In this document: piece by piece, positions 16,489 to 24,025 of the stretch
Layout: each line of letters starts with the position of its first letter
Position numbering within the stretch: the stretch's first letter is position 1
Source of the DNA: DATBGS01 sp036557885
GTDB taxonomy: Bacteria > Chloroflexota > Ktedonobacteria > Ktedonobacterales > DATBGS01
DNA: 55,790 nucleotides
Assembly: GCA_036557885.1 (NCBI GenBank)
Contig: DATBGS010000093.1
Location: 1 to 55,790, forward strand
Direction: 5' to 3'
The notes under the pieces: generated by a model
What the model saw: only the letters and a program-made list of their open reading frames with translations
What the model was told of the DNA's origin: nothing
Database searches by the model: none
Position numbers and translations under genes: made by a program

Positions 16489-17730
16489 TTACTGCGAGCG
16501 AGCGGCTAGCCGCGCAGCATATGCTTGATCATCTGTCGCTTCATGGTGACGATTCAGCGCCAGGTAGCAGCGTGCTCGCCCCTCATAGAAGGTGGCGTCG
16601 TGTGGGTTATAACGAATCGCGTGGGTAAAGGCATCTGCCGCTTTTGCATAGCGCCCCAACTGCATGAGCGTTTGCCCGGCGAGAAAGTAGCCATCGGGGT
16701 TAGTGGGGTTGCAGCGCACCAATTCCTCTGCGATCAGCAGGGCTTCCTGGGGGCGCTGCGCTACCAGGAGCGTTGAGGCTTTTGCGCCCAGCGCGGCCTC
16801 CGCTTTGGGGTCGGCGGCCAGCACCCGATCAAAGGTTTCCAGCGCCTGCTCCAGTTGTCCCACTTCTGCCAGCTGGCAGCCCTCCAGGTAGGCGCCTGTG
16901 CCCAGCAACGTGTTGGCGTGGGAGGCAGAAGCGCCAGCGGTAGGCGGGAGGTCGGTGAGCCTCAAGCGGCCAAATGGTTCCTGATGGTCCGCCGGGCTGG
17001 TGCTGAGGAGCACCTGGGCTTCCCCAACCGGCCCCATAGTAATCGTTTGCCCCGGCTGTAGCCTGGCGCCCCGCGCCAGCGATGCAGCAAGCTGATTGAC
17101 CAGCAGCATGGCCTCGCGCACCAGCGAGGGGGCCACCTCGACAAATTCAAGATCGGGCTGGGCAAACTTTTCCATGCCATGTGAATGCACCCACCGGGTG
17201 TCGCGCTCCCATTCGGTCACATGAAGCGCGACGTGCCGGGAGACATCAAAGGGACCAGTACACTTTTCCCATTCAACACGCCCCCGGCAGCTTTGCGCCG
17301 CCGGGTCTATTACTACGCCATGTGTGACATCTAACAAGACCTCGATCAGCCAGATCGCCCAGTTGAGATAGGCCAGCGCCGAGGCATCCTTGACCATGAT
17401 TTCCACTTCCAACGAGAGTTGGCCGGTCTTGAGGATGCGCGCGTCTTCCGCTCCCAGGTTGCGGGCCAGCACCAGAAACATGGCCCGGTTTACCTCACCT
17501 ACCATACGCTCGCTTTGTAAGCTCATCTCGATGCTGGCAAGGGCTACCCCTTCTGGCTGGTGGACGACAAAGCGGGCAATAAATCCAGGGGGATCATGTG
17601 GTCCGCTGGTTTCCCATAACTCCAGCGTGCCCAGTCCTGCCGCTTCGAGCGCGCGTTCAATTTTCTGGCGGGTAGGCGGTGATTTCTGAGCAGAGACAAT
17701 GCTATAGTGTAACAGGTGTCGGGCGGCCAT
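16489..17730 (-). CDS. TPR-repeat protein with unknown N-terminal domain
   Basis: A 413-residue protein starting with an ATG behind GAGGGA. The C-terminal ~140 residues contain three or four tetratricopeptide repeats (for example GAYLEGCQLAEVGQLEQALE, ALLIAEELVRCNPTNPDG, YAKAADAFTHAIRYNPHDAT). The N-terminal ~260 residues contain alternating strands and helices that I cannot place in a known family. A segment around MVKDASALAYLNWAIWLIEVLL and DVTHGVVIDPAAQSCRG is notable. No signal peptide is present, so it is probably a cytoplasmic scaffold or adaptor. It stands alone, and its promoter lies in the divergent region with the cupredoxin gene. Confidence 0.85.
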   Translation of the reverse strand: MAARHLLHYSIVSAQKSPPTRQKIERALEAAGLGTLELWETSGPHDPPGFIARFVVHQPEGVALASIEMSLQSERMVGEVNRAMFLVLARNLGAEDARILKTGQLSLEVEIMVKDASALAYLNWAIWLIEVLLDVTHGVVIDPAAQSCRGRVEWEKCTGPFDVSRHVALHVTEWERDTRWVHSHGMEKFAQPDLEFVEVAPSLVREAMLLVNQLAASLARGARLQPGQTITMGPVGEAQVLLSTSPADHQEPFGRLRLTDLPPTAGASASHANTLLGTGAYLEGCQLAEVGQLEQALETFDRVLAADPKAEAALGAKASTLLVAQRPQEALLIAEELVRCNPTNPDGYFLAGQTLMQLGRYAKAADAFTHAIRYNPHDATFYEGRARCYLALNRHHEATDDQAYAARLAARSQ

Positions 17731-18077
17731 ACGAATTTTCCCTCTGGGGCTGTTGGGGTTTTGCTAATTCTTCGTTGCTGGGCTATTGTAGCATGTTCGC
17801 GGCGTTCTTGAAAACCGGGCGAAAGGTGCGCGAGGTGAGATCAGGTATTTACCTGAAGCGAAAATCCGGTTAATACCTGATAGCCGCCGGCTAGCGCATT
17901 CGGTATAGTGTAATGTGTTGGAAAAGGTTCTCTGAACGTGATATTCTCCCTGGTGCTTCTTCTGATGGGAAGGGTTGCTCTAAAAGAACGGCAGATGGCC
18001 CGGAATGGCCCAGAAGTACCTGGCCCCATGAAGAAGTCAGATTTTTGATAGGTGTGCACTCTAAAAGGATGGGCCTT
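17731..18077. other. Divergent regulatory region
   Basis: About 350 bases between the TPR gene and the cupredoxin gene. It contains a palindromic element at 17840-17881 (separate entry). A -10-like TATAGT lies near 17904 on the plus strand, about 170 bases before the cupredoxin start. Confidence 0.45.
17840..17881. promoter_or_regulatory. Operator-like cluster of CAGGTA half sites
   Basis: A perfect palindrome CAGGTA-TT-TACCTG (17842-17855) is followed 14 bases later by a third half site (TAATACCTG). The whole can fold as an inverted repeat of 14 bases with one mismatch (17840-17853 with 17868-17881). Its position between divergent genes suggests a binding site for a dimeric regulator. A metal-responsive regulator would suit the neighbouring copper protein, but that is only a guess. 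Confidence 0.5.
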
Positions 18078-18464
18078 GTGAAGAAAATTGTAGCGGTGTT
18101 TGCTTTGGCGCTTGTGGTGGCGATGCTCTCCGGTTGCGTGGTGCAAAGCGCGCCCGCCAAGCCAGCAGGCAATACAGTCACGATGGGACCAAATAACTAC
18201 TCCAGTGGTGACACGATTACGATCAAGGTAGGAGATAAGATTACCTTCCAAACGGAGTCCAGTGGGACAACACATATTCTGGTGGTGGGCACCAATGGCA
18301 GCGCCGCGAAAGAAGCTGGTGCTCCTGATTTTGGTACCACTGGGCAGCAAATTGATCCAGGGAAAAGCTGGGTTTCGCCACCCTGGACGACAGCCGGAAC
18401 GTATCATGTGACCTGTACCATTCACCCGACGACCATGAATCTGACGGTGACGGTAACTGGCTAG
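18078..18464 (+). CDS. Cupredoxin (plastocyanin-like) lipoprotein
   Basis: A 128-residue exported type I copper protein. Starting from GTG (18078, with AAGG nine bases ahead) gives a textbook lipoprotein signal peptide: MKKIVAVFALALVVAMLSGC, lipidated on C20. The ATG nine bases earlier is the alternative. The mature domain begins TVTMGPNNYSSGDTITIKVGD, typical of plastocyanin/azurin beta barrels. The copper ligands are H66 (TTHIL), then C113, H116 and M120 (CTIHPTTM). It would carry electrons on the outer membrane face. It has no operon partners, so the donor and acceptor are unknown. Confidence 0.93.
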   Translation: MKKIVAVFALALVVAMLSGCVVQSAPAKPAGNTVTMGPNNYSSGDTITIKVGDKITFQTESSGTTHILVVGTNGSAAKEAGAPDFGTTGQQIDPGKSWVSPPWTTAGTYHVTCTIHPTTMNLTVTVTG

Positions 18465-18794
18465 TTTGGCTGGTGGTTCTGGCTCAGCAGAGTGTGAAGG
18501 ATAAAAGCAACACCTCATGCTCTGCTGGGCTAGAACCAGATCAGGAGGCAAGCGTTCTTCTTCCTGGACCGATGATTGCAGTACCTCCACTGGTTTCCCT
18601 GGCATATGCCTTGCATTGGTCAGAGGGCAGGGACCACGTGCCGGGGTGTGAAGTTGTTCACAATGGGGGCCTGGGCACGAAGTGGATGTAACTTGCGGGG
18701 ACTCTTACCCGTAGTAGAGATAGAATTGTGATGGAGAAGGCTACAAGGATTTCTAGGCATCGCGGCTCCAAATCACTGCTGAGGGGAGAATACG
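18465..18794. other. Intergenic region after the cupredoxin gene
   Basis: About 330 bases. The first part contains the hairpin at 18475-18541 (separate entry). The rest shows no coding region or clear promoter. Confidence 0.4.
18475..18541. repeat. Hairpin sharing a 17-base arm with the lexA leader
   Basis: Arms 18475-18492 and 18520-18537 pair over 18 bases with two mismatches. The right part (18525-18541, CTGGGCTAGAACCAGAT) is identical over 17 bases to 53809-53825 in front of lexA, where it also forms the right arm of a hairpin. This is either a dispersed palindromic repeat or a terminator family. No T-run follows. Confidence 0.6.
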
Positions 18795-18998
18795 ATGGCA
18801 ACACTTGTCTTAGACGCAAATCTGGCACGCGCGCTTGAACTGGTTGGTGGGAAGATTGATCCTGAAATTGAACTCTCCTACGACTCTCTGGAAGAGCAAG
18901 TGGTCGCCCAGGCCATCGAGAATGTAGAGCAGGCTGAGCGCAGGCTGCGCGAGATTGAACGCCTGGTGGGTGAACGGCTCGTTTTCTCCAAGAATTAA
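18795..18998 (+). CDS. Small helical protein of unknown function
   Basis: A 67-residue open frame with an ideal ribosome site (GAGGGGAGAA before the ATG). Residues 1-25 are mildly hydrophobic (MATLVLDANLARALELVGG). Residues 28-60 are strongly charged and helical, with many Glu/Gln and a heptad-like pattern (QVVAQAIENVEQAERRLREIERLVG). I do not recognise a family. The composition suggests a small coiled-coil or partner-binding protein. Support for its reality is the good start site and the lack of any other gene here. Confidence 0.55.
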   Translation: MATLVLDANLARALELVGGKIDPEIELSYDSLEEQVVAQAIENVEQAERRLREIERLVGERLVFSKN

Positions 18999-19261
18999 CC
19001 GGGAGATGGCTGCTGTGGCTGGCAGATCATCAGGACTCCTGCTTGATTTATCTGACCTGTCGCGTACTGAGCCTTCTCTCAGTTTTATGGCAGCTTCCTC
19101 CCTGCCCTCTGAGAAGTTGTTGTCCCCTCTTCGCATTTTTGTTGTGTTCGTCTTGTGTGACTTTTGTCTGCTTCCCGCTGTTGTTGGACCACATGCCTTG
19201 TCCTGCAAGGTCGCCTTTAGCCCCCGTGAAGGCTCATAGACACGCATGAGGAGATACGCTG

Positions 19262-19963
19262 ATGGCTGGCATCTTCGTGTTGGCGGGAGGCGATGAGTTT
19301 CGCAAGGGGTATGAAGAACCCGATCAAAAATTGCTGTTCCTCTTGTCCGTTGGGTTAGGACCAATTGTGATTGTTCCCACAGCCGCCGCGCATGAAGGGC
19401 CAGAGCGCGCGGTGATCAATGGGCTGCGTCATTTTCGCGCGCTGACACCAACCATTCCGGTTGAGGGGGCGCTGGTGGTTGACGCAAACACGGCGAACGA
19501 ACCTGGGCTGGTTGGGCAGATAAGGGCAGCAGGGTTGGTATACCTCACGGGCGGCGACCCCTGGCACCTGGTGCAATCGCTGCGTGGAAGCGCGACGGTA
19601 GAGGCGCTGAAGCACGTGTTGGAGCGCGGTGGTATGGTGGCTGGCTCCAGCGCGGGTGCAATGGCGCTGTGCCAATGGCTGCGCGGACGTGGCAGCGGTT
19701 GGCAGGAGGGTTTAGGGTTGGTGCCGGGCGTGGCGGTCATTCCCCATCATGGTGATGCCCCAGGCAATCTTCAAGCGCTGCGTGGCACTCTCCCCGCTGA
19801 GGCAGTTGTTCTCGGCATTCCAACCGGCGTAAATTGTGTCGGCCAGCAAAGCAAAGATGCCACGCCTCCTGCTCAATGGCGCGTGTTTGGCGCCCGCCCG
19901 GTCACGGTTTATCGCGCATCGGGGGTAACGCAGGTGCGCGAAGGCCAGGGCTTTACACTGTGA
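19262..19963 (+). CDS. Peptidase S51 / cyanophycinase-like protein
   Basis: A 233-residue protein of the type 1 glutamine-amidotransferase-like fold that includes dipeptidase E and cyanophycinase. It shows the opening FVLAGGDEF and the TGGDPWHL segment (97-104). The nucleophile elbow AGSSAGAMAL holds the predicted catalytic Ser130. The usual second half, with IPHHGDAPGNLQAL and GIPTGVNCV, is also present. It probably hydrolyses a peptide or an isopeptide such as beta-aspartyl bonds, but the substrate is not evident. The gene follows GAGGAG and is closed by a good terminator. Confidence 0.85.
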   Translation: MAGIFVLAGGDEFRKGYEEPDQKLLFLLSVGLGPIVIVPTAAAHEGPERAVINGLRHFRALTPTIPVEGALVVDANTANEPGLVGQIRAAGLVYLTGGDPWHLVQSLRGSATVEALKHVLERGGMVAGSSAGAMALCQWLRGRGSGWQEGLGLVPGVAVIPHHGDAPGNLQALRGTLPAEAVVLGIPTGVNCVGQQSKDATPPAQWRVFGARPVTVYRASGVTQVREGQGFTL

Positions 19964-20038
19964 TGTGCTGAGCAGGCATTCTATCCGCCCCAGCCAATCC
20001 CTCTGGGAATCCATGCTCTCATTTGCCTCACAAAACGC

Positions 20039-20076
20039 CCAGAATGTCTTCCACATGCCTTGGGAAGACATTCTGG
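20039..20076. terminator. Terminator between convergent genes
   Basis: A perfect 14-base stem (CCAGAATGTCTTCC with its complement, 20063-20076) followed on the plus strand by TTTTTCTTC. It ends the S51 peptidase transcript and faces the end of the SWIM operon. Confidence 0.88.
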
Positions 20077-20119
20077 TTTTTCTTCTTTGCAGCGCGAACG
20101 CAGCATCCATCTTACGCGA

Positions 20120-21580
20120 TCACGCGAGCATACGCACTTTTCCAGACTCGCATAGCAGACTGAGGGGGACAAAGATCAGCGCGTCGCCGCGTTCGGTCAG
20201 CTTCATGCGCCCAAAGAGCGCCAGGATTGGGTCGTGCACAGCGGCGCCAAGGAGAGCGTGTGTGGCGGATGAGCCTTCTACCGGGAGAGCGACGCCTTCG
20301 GCATCTACCAGCAAGAGTTGCTGTCCGTCGGCCTTTTTCCCTGAAGGGGGCAGATCAATGACCTGGAAGGCTTCTGGGGCAAAGAGCGCCAGCAGTTCGT
20401 GGTCGGCCAGCGGGTCGGTGATTTGCTCAGCCAGACGGCGGCGCAGTACAGCAATGGTGGTCACAGCATGCCGTCTGGCACGAGCGATAGCCTCTGGTGT
20501 GATGGCTTGCTGCTGACCAATGGCGCTCACCTTCACCCGGCGCGGTGGCTTGCTGCGGCTGCTGGCAAGCTGGCAATTGGCGAGCAAACTGTAGTACGGG
20601 CGCTTGCGCTCGCGTTCTGCCAGGCGCGAGGGAACAATCTTCAGGTCAAGCATGACTTCGCCGCTGGCAAGATCAAGCAGATAGCTGGTGCCAGTCACAA
20701 AGCCAATTTCATCTGTTTGTTCCTCAAAAGCAACCTCAAGCACTGCCTCACTGGTAAACTTGCTTAAGCGGCTTTCGTCAAACCTGGTCCCCAGCAAGTC
20801 TTCCAGATCATAGGTGCTCTCGCCGCTGGCAGGATCAGTCTGGAGCGCGTGTCTGGTCGCCGCCAGCGTCAGCCAGGCATCGGCAAGCGGAATGGCGATG
20901 CTGGCATTGTCGGTGCTGGATTGATTACCGCTGGAGCTATTGGCCGCGCTAAACTGCCGCAGGCGAATTGAGAGCAACTGCATAGCTCGCCCTAGCTTGG
21001 TGAGTTTTTGCGAGATCAAGAGTTCGGCTAGCTTGAGCACCCCATCTGCCTGCTGCGTGGTGACGGCCAGCAGACCGCCTGCGGCCAGTTCGCTGAGCAG
21101 GTCAGTCGCCTGAGACAGGCCATTTTCAATCAGCGCGCGCTTTTCAGCTTCTTCACTGGCTTTCGTCTTTTTGGGTGTCTCGGCTGCTGCGCTGCTCTCA
21201 TCACCTTCAGCTTTTTTCGGGGAACGCGCTGGTTTGGCTTTGGTTTCAACGGCTGGGGCTTCAACGACAGCAAACGTATCCGCTTTGCTGGCCCAGGACA
21301 GCAGCACAGCGGCGACATGCTTGCAGAAAGGGTTGCGACGCCAGGCCGGGCAGGAACATTTCGTTGAAGGCTTGTTCCCACCATCTTTAAAGGTGATGTC
21401 AATACGATAGGGTGCGCTGCCGCTGCCCTGCACTTCCGCGTGGATAGCGTTGCCCGCGCACCAGGGGCGCAGCACCTTGGTGAGGTATTTGCGGCCCTCG
21501 CGCACATCGGAAGTGGCGCACCAGCCCTCGACATCTCGATTCGTGATACTGGGAGCGGTGGCGGTAGATGTTTCGCTCAT
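20120..21580 (-). CDS. SWIM zinc-finger protein of the MoxR operon
   Basis: A 486-residue protein with an N-terminal SWIM zinc finger: C75-S-C77 and C86-K-H88 in the context CSCPAWRRNPFCKHVAAVLL. SWIM domains bind zinc and are thought to contact DNA or proteins. After a charged Lys/Ala/Glu linker (about 100-145) comes a large region of mixed helices and strands without a recognised motif. The start ATG overlaps the stop of the VWA gene by four bases, so this is the last gene of the five-gene operon. E. coli YehQ, encoded next to AAA+ and VWA proteins, is a SWIM protein of comparable context. Confidence 0.88.
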   Translation of the reverse strand: MSETSTATAPSITNRDVEGWCATSDVREGRKYLTKVLRPWCAGNAIHAEVQGSGSAPYRIDITFKDGGNKPSTKCSCPAWRRNPFCKHVAAVLLSWASKADTFAVVEAPAVETKAKPARSPKKAEGDESSAAAETPKKTKASEEAEKRALIENGLSQATDLLSELAAGGLLAVTTQQADGVLKLAELLISQKLTKLGRAMQLLSIRLRQFSAANSSSGNQSSTDNASIAIPLADAWLTLAATRHALQTDPASGESTYDLEDLLGTRFDESRLSKFTSEAVLEVAFEEQTDEIGFVTGTSYLLDLASGEVMLDLKIVPSRLAERERKRPYYSLLANCQLASSRSKPPRRVKVSAIGQQQAITPEAIARARRHAVTTIAVLRRRLAEQITDPLADHELLALFAPEAFQVIDLPPSGKKADGQQLLLVDAEGVALPVEGSSATHALLGAAVHDPILALFGRMKLTERGDALIFVPLSLLCESGKVRMLA

Positions 21581-22776
21581 GCTTTGACCACCTTCCCCTG
21601 GAGAATCTGCTCCATCATGGCAATCAGCTTATTGGGCGTGCAGGCAAAGGTGGGGACGCCCAGGTCCGCGACTTTCCCAGCCAGGTCATGGTCATACGAG
21701 GCACGCCCGGTATCATCCAGTGCCAGCAGGCACAGACAGTGTACCTTGCTTTCCACCAGCGCTTCCATCTGCGAAACCAGCACGTTGCGGTTGCCGCCCT
21801 CGTACAGATCGGTAATCAGCAAAAAGATCGTTTTTTCGGGCTGCACGACCTGCTGGGCGCAGTAGGTGACGGCTTTGGCGATGTCGGTGCCACCGCCAAG
21901 CTGGGTGCCAAAGAGAATATCCACCAGGTCGCTGAGTTGGTCAGTCATATCTACGATCTGGGTATCAAAGAAGACCAGATTGGTGCGCAAGACGGAAAGC
22001 GAGGCAAAGATGGCGGCCATGATAGAGCTATAGACCACTGAGCTTGCCATGCTGCCGCTCTGGTCTACGCAAATGATGACCTGCCATTCTTTAAAGCGCT
22101 TTTCGTTGGCCCAGAAGTAGAAGCGATCTGGGATCACGCGCTTCGTCGTCTGATCGTAGTTTTTGAGGCTGCGCGAGATGGTGCGCTTCCAGTCAATGTT
22201 GCGATAGACGGGCAGTGGGCTGTGGTTGTTGCGGCTGATCGCGCCGATCACCGCCTGCCGAATCTCATTTTCCAGCTTCTTTTTGATCTGCTCGGCAATT
22301 TCACGCACGACCTGACGCGCTGTCTCTCTGGTCTGATCGGGGATCATCTTTTGCAGCGAGATGATGGTAGCGACCAGATCAACGTTCTTTTCCAGCAGAG
22401 GCAGCGTCTCTGGCTCAAAGAGCAGTTGCTTGAGTCCCCGGCGCTCAATGGCGTCTTTTTGGAGCATGGCTGCTACATCCTGGGGGAAGTAGCGCCTGAT
22501 GTCGCCCAGCCAGCGCGGGATATTGAGCTTGGAGGCATCCAGACCGGCGCTGCGCTCTTGGTAGATCATTTCTAACGCCCCATCAATGCCAAAGGAGTCG
22601 GTGTCGGGCATGGCGCTTGCCAGATCGCCCAGGTCCATCGAGGGACCGGCGCAGGTGCATTCCGGTCCGCCCTTGGCACCGCACTGGCACTGCTGCGCGT
22701 GCTGGCCGAGGACGAGCCGCCAGCGCAATAGTTGCTGGCGTTGTTCCTCCGTCATGGTTTCAGCGGGAATACTCAT
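21577..22776 (-). CDS. VWA domain (CoxE-like) protein of the MoxR operon
   Basis: A 399-residue protein with a C-terminal von Willebrand factor A domain. The metal-ion adhesion site is complete: D238-x-S240-x-S242 (VDQSGSMASS), T297 (GGGTDIAKA) and D323 (ITDLYEGG). VWA proteins act with MoxR-type AAA+ ATPases as substrate or partner adaptors, often inserting metal cofactors (established for CbbQO, NorQD and ChlID). The N-terminal 40 residues contain C30-x-C32 and C40-x-C42, a possible extra metal site. Middle residues ~80-215 are helical. It is preceded by AAGGAG and coupled to the SWIM gene behind it. Confidence 0.93.
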   Translation of the reverse strand: MSIPAETMTEEQRQQLLRWRLVLGQHAQQCQCGAKGGPECTCAGPSMDLGDLASAMPDTDSFGIDGALEMIYQERSAGLDASKLNIPRWLGDIRRYFPQDVAAMLQKDAIERRGLKQLLFEPETLPLLEKNVDLVATIISLQKMIPDQTRETARQVVREIAEQIKKKLENEIRQAVIGAISRNNHSPLPVYRNIDWKRTISRSLKNYDQTTKRVIPDRFYFWANEKRFKEWQVIICVDQSGSMASSVVYSSIMAAIFASLSVLRTNLVFFDTQIVDMTDQLSDLVDILFGTQLGGGTDIAKAVTYCAQQVVQPEKTIFLLITDLYEGGNRNVLVSQMEALVESKVHCLCLLALDDTGRASYDHDLAGKVADLGVPTFACTPNKLIAMMEQILQGKVVKA

Positions 22777-22788
22777 GGGTGGTGCTCC

Positions 22789-24024
22789 TTATTCGTCCTC
22801 GTCGTCCTCATCCTCGCCTTCATCCCCCTGGTCCAGCGGAGAGTTGTCAAGGATGCTCACGCCAACCTGGGCGCGTAGCTGGTCATCGTGTTTCGTGGCG
22901 GAATGCCGCATGCGTGTGTAGTAGGCCAGCACTGGCGCGTGAGCCGCCGTCCCGTAGACGTGGCGCAGGCTGATGCGCAGTTCGTTGCGCTGCTGGCTAT
23001 CCAGCACTTCTAGCAACTGATCTTCGGTGATCCAGCCGCGCTCCAGGGCAATCACGAGTAAGATCGTACGCGACGTTGGCGTGGTGTATTCCTCCAGCGC
23101 CTTTTTCGCCTGGTCAGACGTGAGGCTAATGCTGGTATGGTAGGCATCAAACGCCATGTTGATCTTGGGCTGTTTGGGCTTCGTCTGTTTCTGGTTCTTC
23201 TTGCTGCCATGTTTGTTGCTGTCTTCTGCTCCTCCTGACGCTGACGCCCCTAATTCGTCAGCCCTGGGTGCGGTTGCTGCTTTATAAGCTCCGCGCAGCG
23301 CATCCGTTGCCCCAACATGCCAGAGCACCTTTGCCAGAAGCCAGGCGCTTTTTGCCCTGGGATTACTCAGCGCCTTCTGCAATGGCGCAACAATCGCTTG
23401 CCCATACTGGAGCAGCCCATCGCTTGTCTCTCGCCAGACAGAGAGGACATCCACGAACTTCAGCAATTCATCCAGCGTAGCAGGCGAGTTGATCTGAGCA
23501 ATGCAGCGAACAGCCAGGCGCACAATGGCTGTGTCCTGTTTGGGCTTTTGGGCCAGCGCGACCAGACCAGGGAGAGCGGCTGCGCCATGCGCAACCACCC
23601 GTTCGGCAGCGTAGAGCCGGTGAAGCGAGTGAGCACTGCCAAGCAGCGCCAGGGCGCCAGGCAGCGTTTCCGGGTCAACGCCGGAAGGAAGTGCGGGGAC
23701 ATGCAAACGACTGCGCTCGCTTAACAGCGGCGTGCTCGTGAGATCGGTGCCCATGCCCTCGGCCAGCCGACAGCGTACAATGCGCAGGGCGGTATAGGCT
23801 CGCAGCAGGTTTCCGGCGCGTTGCGCGCGATCTTCGGTGGCTTGTGCGCGCTGGAGCGCAGCGGCGATCTGTTCCAGTCCGGCACCCTGCAATTTTAAGA
23901 TCAGGTCGCTGAGTTCTTCGCTGCCAAAGGAGAGCTTGTCCAATCCTCCGGCAATCATGTTTGCCAGGCTGCGCTCCGACTGGCGGAGCAGCGGCATGGC
24001 GGGATGTATCATTGCGGTGCTCAT
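22789..24024 (-). CDS. Helical-repeat protein of the MoxR operon
   Basis: A 411-residue, mostly alpha-helical protein. Residues ~100-250 show HEAT-like spacing (for example LPGLVALAQKPKQDTAIVRLAVRCIAQI and IVAPLQKALSNPRAKSAWLLAKVLW). A Lys/Asn/Gln-rich linker (about 265-295) separates a second helical domain, and the last 15 residues are almost only Asp/Glu. Proteins called DUF5691 occupy this position in some actinobacterial clusters. I cannot confirm membership by eye. It starts directly behind the stop of the upstream gene (one base between) and ends 13 bases before the VWA gene, so it is probably a subunit of the same complex. Confidence 0.85.
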   Translation of the reverse strand: MSTAMIHPAMPLLRQSERSLANMIAGGLDKLSFGSEELSDLILKLQGAGLEQIAAALQRAQATEDRAQRAGNLLRAYTALRIVRCRLAEGMGTDLTSTPLLSERSRLHVPALPSGVDPETLPGALALLGSAHSLHRLYAAERVVAHGAAALPGLVALAQKPKQDTAIVRLAVRCIAQINSPATLDELLKFVDVLSVWRETSDGLLQYGQAIVAPLQKALSNPRAKSAWLLAKVLWHVGATDALRGAYKAATAPRADELGASASGGAEDSNKHGSKKNQKQTKPKQPKINMAFDAYHTSISLTSDQAKKALEEYTTPTSRTILLVIALERGWITEDQLLEVLDSQQRNELRISLRHVYGTAAHAPVLAYYTRMRHSATKHDDQLRAQVGVSILDNSPLDQGDEGEDEDDEDE

Positions 24025-24025
24025 C

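Noticed and set aside
18475..18541. A second LexA box
   Set aside because: The site has TAGAACC and GGTTCT half sites, but they are 48 bases apart and not in the GAAC-N4-GTTC arrangement.
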